This document shows positions 60,788 through 64,000 of a stretch of DNA of 64,000 nt, piece by piece. This DNA comes from Micromonospora costi (GTDB lineage: Bacteria; Actinomycetota; Actinomycetes; Mycobacteriales; Micromonosporaceae), in assembly GCF_003626655.1 (NCBI RefSeq), contig NZ_RBAN01000012.1, positions 1-64,000 on the forward strand, given 5' to 3'. The notes under the pieces are model-generated. The model saw nothing but the letters and a program-made list of their open reading frames with translations, was not told where the DNA came from and searched no databases. The position numbers and the translations under genes are program-made. Position 1 is the first letter of the stretch, and each line of letters opens with the position of its first letter.

Positions 60788-62191
60788 GTGAGCCTCGGCC
60801 TGGACCTGCACCTCGACCTCTCACCCGTCCGGCCCGGACGGTCGTTGGAGGCGGCTCTGCGCGCCGCCATCCTCGACGGCCGGCTCAGCCCGGACACCCG
60901 GTTGCCCGCGGCCCGGACACTCGCCGCCGACCTCGGCATCAGCCGCAACACCGTGGCCGACGTGTACGCGCAGCTCGCCGCCGAGGGCTGGCTGGAATCG
61001 AGGGTCGGCGCGGGAACCTGGGTCTCCGCCCAGACGCCCTCGTACGTGCAGGCGGGTCCGCGCCAGCGGGCGGTCCGGCGTCGCTGGATCGACCTGCGGG
61101 GCGGGATACCGGACGCCGCCGGGTTCGCGCGCCGGGAGTGGGCGTCAGCGGCACGCCAGGCGACCCTGGACGTCACCACCGCCGAACTCGGCTATCCCGA
61201 CCCCGCCGGCACCACGCGGCTGCGCGGCGCGCTGTCGTCGTACCTGGCCCGCACCCGCGGCGTCGCCGTCGAACGTGAACGCGTCGTGGTCGGCCAGGGA
61301 TTCGGTGAGCTGCTCGTGCTCCTGTGCCGGGCCCTGCGCCAACGCGGCGCGACACGGATCGCCGTCGAGGAGTACGGCCACGACACGCACCGACGGTTGA
61401 TCGCCTCGACCGGGATAACGCCCGTACCGGTGGCGGTCGACGGGGACGGTGCCGACGTCCAGGTCCTGGAGAAGCTGGACGTGTCGGCGGTGCTTCTCAC
61501 ACCCGCCCACCAGTTCCCCGTCGGCGTACCTCTCGCCGCCGACCGGCGCCGCTGGCTCGTCGGCTGGGCGGAGCGGCGCGACGCCCTCGTCATCGAGGAC
61601 GACTACGACGGCGAGTTCCGCTACGACCGGAGGGCGATCGGCGCGCTCCAGTCCCTGGCGCCCGAACGGGTCGCGTACCTGGGCACCGCCAGCAAGGCGG
61701 TGGCGCCGGCCGTCGGCCTGGCGTGGGGAGTGCTGCCCACGTGGCTGCTGCCCGACGTGCTGGAGCAGCGTGCGCTCTCCGGCGGGCAGCCGGCCGCGCT
61801 GCATCAACTGGCGCTCGCCAGGTTCGTCGAGGCCCACGACTACGACCGCACCGTCCGGCGGCTGCGCGCCACCTACCGGTCGCGTCGCCAGCGCCTGGAG
61901 GAAATCGTCGCGGACCGGCTTCCCGGCTGCGAGGTGACCGGTCTCGCCGCCGGCCTCCAATGCCTGGTCACCCTGCCCGCCGGGACTGCCGAGGAGGTGG
62001 TCGAGCAGGAAGCCGCCGCGCGCGGGCTGCGGTTGGAGGGCCTGGGCTGCTTCCGCTTCGGCCCGGGGCGGAAACCACACGGGCCCGCCCTGGTGATCGG
62101 GTACGGCGGCCCGGCACCGGGGCAGTACGAGACAGCGCTCGCGCTTGTCGTGGAGAGCATCCGGGGGAGCGCCCGAGGGCGAGCAGATTGA
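60788..62191 (+). CDS. MocR/PdxR-type GntR regulator with aminotransferase domain
   Basis: Protein of 467 residues, GTG start. The N-terminal GntR winged helix is RTLAADLGISRNTVADVYAQ. The C-terminal class I aminotransferase fold has VVVGQGFGELLVLLCRALRQ, VIEDDYDGEFRYDRR (PLP-ring Asp) and the PLP Lys in LGTASKAVAPAVGLAW. Such proteins sense PLP or PLP adducts and bind direct repeats. It lies 63 bp upstream of an AhpD-like gene on the same strand, its likely target. Confidence 0.92.
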   Translation: MSLGLDLHLDLSPVRPGRSLEAALRAAILDGRLSPDTRLPAARTLAADLGISRNTVADVYAQLAAEGWLESRVGAGTWVSAQTPSYVQAGPRQRAVRRRWIDLRGGIPDAAGFARREWASAARQATLDVTTAELGYPDPAGTTRLRGALSSYLARTRGVAVERERVVVGQGFGELLVLLCRALRQRGATRIAVEEYGHDTHRRLIASTGITPVPVAVDGDGADVQVLEKLDVSAVLLTPAHQFPVGVPLAADRRRWLVGWAERRDALVIEDDYDGEFRYDRRAIGALQSLAPERVAYLGTASKAVAPAVGLAWGVLPTWLLPDVLEQRALSGGQPAALHQLALARFVEAHDYDRTVRRLRATYRSRRQRLEEIVADRLPGCEVTGLAAGLQCLVTLPAGTAEEVVEQEAAARGLRLEGLGCFRFGPGRKPHGPALVIGYGGPAPGQYETALALVVESIRGSARGRAD

Positions 62192-62219
62192 CCCAGGGCG
62201 GAGCCGGCGGATTGCCCCA
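62186..62219 (+). promoter_or_regulatory. Direct repeat before the AhpD-like gene (candidate MocR site)
   Basis: GATTGACCCAGG (62186) and GATTGCCCCAGG (62210) are direct repeats 24 bp apart with one mismatch. The first overlaps the MocR stop codon. MocR proteins such as GabR bind two direct repeats, so this suits control of the next gene. Confidence 0.5.
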
Positions 62220-62254
62220 GGAAGCCGGTGCGATCGAGCCTTAGCGTCCTCGGC

Positions 62255-62746
62255 ATGACAGCGACTGACTACGTCCCGATCCCCGCGCGTCTCGACTTCG
62301 ACGCACTCGTGCCCGCTTTCGCCCGCGCCGTGAACGACCTGGACGAGGCCGCCACGGCGGAGCTGGACCGGGTTGGCATCGACCCGGCGCTGCGCGAGCT
62401 GGTGCGGCTGCGCGCCTCCCAGCTCAACGGCTGCGCCTACTGCGTCGACATGCACGGCCGCGCCGCCCGCCGGGCCGGTGTCACGCCGCAACGCGTCGAC
62501 GCCGTCGCCATCTGGTCCGACTCCAACCTCTTCACCGCCGCCGAGCGCGCCGCCCTCCACTTCGCGGAGGACGTCACCCTGCTCGCCAGCACGAAGGTGC
62601 CCGCGTCGACCGTCCAAGCCGTCGTCGCGACCTACGGGGAGGAGGGCGCCGCAGCCCTGCTCACCCTCGTCATCGCGATCAACACCTGGAACACGATCGG
62701 CGTGACCACGCGCTGTTGGCCGACCGCCATCCGGCGTCGCGACTAG
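62255..62746 (+). CDS. Carboxymuconolactone decarboxylase / AhpD-like protein
   Basis: Protein of 163 residues from ATG 62255. The all-helical AhpD-like core has the signature RLRASQLNGCAYCVDMHGRA with a CxxC pair and the nearby His of the peroxidase relay, then AERAALHFAEDVTLLA. Members reduce peroxides or act on small ring compounds, often as peroxidase-like detoxifiers. The MocR regulator just upstream suggests induction by an amine or carbonyl compound. A remnant of an IS end begins 4 bp after its stop. Confidence 0.88.
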   Translation: MTATDYVPIPARLDFDALVPAFARAVNDLDEAATAELDRVGIDPALRELVRLRASQLNGCAYCVDMHGRAARRAGVTPQRVDAVAIWSDSNLFTAAERAALHFAEDVTLLASTKVPASTVQAVVATYGEEGAAALLTLVIAINTWNTIGVTTRCWPTAIRRRD

Positions 62747-62749
62747 GGC

Positions 62750-62860
62750 GTGTCTTCAAAGGATCTTGGTGTCGGATCATGTAGCGCGTGGGTCGTCGCT
62801 ACGAGGTGTCTGGCGGCCACGGTGCCGCTGGGGGCAGGTGTGGCCCGCTGATCGCGCCGG
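62750..62860 (+). mobile_element. Possible IS5-type insertion sequence end remnant
   Basis: GGCGTGTCTTCAAAGG near 62751 looks like the terminal repeat of IS5-type elements. From 62789 the frame reads VGRRYEVS, which resembles the start of transposases of that group before it decays into Gly-rich sequence. The rest of the element is missing. Recognition is from memory. Confidence 0.4.
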
Positions 62861-62866
62861 CAGTGA

Positions 62867-63817
62867 CTAGTCAGCGACGTGGATGACGATCTTGCCGCGG
62901 CGTTTGGCAGTCTCGAGTGCCTCGTAACCTGAGCGCGTCTCAGTGAGGGGCAGCACGCGGTCCAGCACCGGCCTCAACCGGCCGTTGTCGACGAGCTCGG
63001 CGATGGAACGCAACGCGTTCTGGTCGGGCTCGACGACGAAGAACACGCCGCGGGCGCCGTGCCGGGCTGCTTCCTGCTGGTCGGGTGGACTGACGAGGCT
63101 GACCAGCACACCGCCCGGTTTCAGGACCGACCAGGACCGCGACTGCGTGGCTCCTCCGACAAGATCAACGACCACGTCCAGGTCGCGAACGTGATCCTCG
63201 AAGCGGTCGTGCGCGTAGTCGATGACCTGCTCGGCACCCAGACCCTTGACGAATTCCAGATCGGCCGCCGCCGCCGTGGCGCTCACGCGAGCACCGAGAC
63301 CGGCCGCGAGCTGCACCACGTAGATCCCCACGCCGCCGGCGCCGCCCTGCACCAGCACGTGCTGGCCGGCCTGCAGGTCAGCGTGGTCTACCAGTGCCTG
63401 CCAGGCGGTCAGCGCAGCCAGTGGGAGCGCCGCGGCGTGGTCGTGGTCGACTGTGACGGGTTTGGCCGCCAGGACGGCCGCGGGCAGGGCGACGAACTCG
63501 GCCGCCGCGCCGTCACGGGTGAAGGGGATCAACCCGTAGACGGCCTCCCCCTCCGCGGGGCCTTCCACCCCCGCCCCGCGGGCCGCGACCACTCCGGAGA
63601 ACTCGTGCGACGGGATGATCGGGGTGCGCTCGGGTCCTGTCCCGTCCATGCTGTGCGTCCAGGTCGCCGACCAGCTGAGCTCGGTGGGTGTCATGGAAGC
63701 GGCCTTGACGGCCACCAACACCTCACCAGGCCCCGGCTCGGGCCGTGGCGCCTCCTCGTACACAAGTTGCTCCGGCCCGCCCCTGGTGTGAGCTCTCACG
63801 GCGTGCATCGTGCTCAT
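62867..63817 (-). CDS. NADP-dependent quinone oxidoreductase-like (MDR superfamily, zinc-free)
   Basis: Protein of 316 residues with AAGGAG 11 nt before the ATG at 63817; ATG 63808 is possible. GroES-like N-terminal domain (PEPGPGEVLVAVKAASMTPT; IIPSHEFSGVVAARG) and Rossmann domain with VLVQGGAGGVGIYVVQLAAG. The zinc-binding residues of alcohol dehydrogenases are absent. It probably reduces quinones or enones with NADPH. It stands alone; the 183 bp before it, up to the window end, show no gene. Confidence 0.9.
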   Translation of the reverse strand: MSTMHAVRAHTRGGPEQLVYEEAPRPEPGPGEVLVAVKAASMTPTELSWSATWTHSMDGTGPERTPIIPSHEFSGVVAARGAGVEGPAEGEAVYGLIPFTRDGAAAEFVALPAAVLAAKPVTVDHDHAAALPLAALTAWQALVDHADLQAGQHVLVQGGAGGVGIYVVQLAAGLGARVSATAAAADLEFVKGLGAEQVIDYAHDRFEDHVRDLDVVVDLVGGATQSRSWSVLKPGGVLVSLVSPPDQQEAARHGARGVFFVVEPDQNALRSIAELVDNGRLRPVLDRVLPLTETRSGYEALETAKRRGKIVIHVAD

Positions 63818-64000
63818 CCGACGGCTGCTCCTTCCGACCGCATTCGATCAGCCCACCGGCCCACCCCTGGGGGTGAGCCAAGGGCTGACTCCCGCATTAT
63901 CTGACGGTTCGGCGGCCGCCGGCCGGACTTCCGCAACCCCTTGCCCCCTCGGCGCCCAGAACGGAGAAATGGGGGTCGAGGCCCCACGCGTGGGCGGCTG

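Overview
The window is from a high-GC actinobacterium, most probably a member of the Micromonosporaceae (Micromonospora or a close relative). The base composition, the frequent GTG starts, the 5S rRNA sequence and the gene order all point that way. No taxon search was run.

Bases 1-34,300 are a conserved housekeeping block in the order known from the Mycobacterium tuberculosis Rv1691-Rv1713 region. After the end of an rRNA operon (5S and terminator) come a TPR protein with a very large RGG-type repeat, a HAD-IIA phosphatase, an SCP2-like protein, a phasin-like protein, tlyA, nadK, a secreted subtilase, a LuxR-type regulator, recN and steA-steB. Next is an envelope module (MraY/WecA-like protein, murJ, a glycosyltransferase and a membrane protein), then pyrG, a Nudix hydrolase, a TM2 protein, ald, xerD, parA, scpA-scpB, rluB, cmk and der. 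Together these genes cover rRNA modification, DNA repair, chromosome segregation, division, peptidoglycan precursor export, nucleotide supply and ribosome assembly.

Bases 34,530-39,270 are an eroded island at a tRNA-Pro(GGG) gene. It holds two different broken tyrosine integrases, an orphan SUKH-4-type immunity gene lying between them, three small proteins of unknown function and a frameshifted yidD-like gene that is easy to miss.

Bases 39,271-49,200 are a carbon-uptake locus. An IclR regulator is divergent from a CUT1 ABC importer without an ATPase gene, an enolase-superfamily sugar-acid dehydratase, a FAH-family dehydratase and a semialdehyde dehydrogenase. This set matches the lower half of an oxidative pentose (Weimberg-type) route ending in 2-oxoglutarate and resembles the haloarchaeal xac genes. 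A secreted esterase with its own LacI-like operator follows.

Bases 49,200-64,000 are accessory. They hold an IS21 istB relic, a 2061-residue secreted subtilase with carboxypeptidase-regulatory and malectin domains, a large LuxR (LAL) regulator, an SMR efflux gene with an azoreductase under a divergent TetR regulator with paired operators, a MocR regulator next to an AhpD-like protein, an IS end remnant and a quinone-oxidoreductase-like protein.
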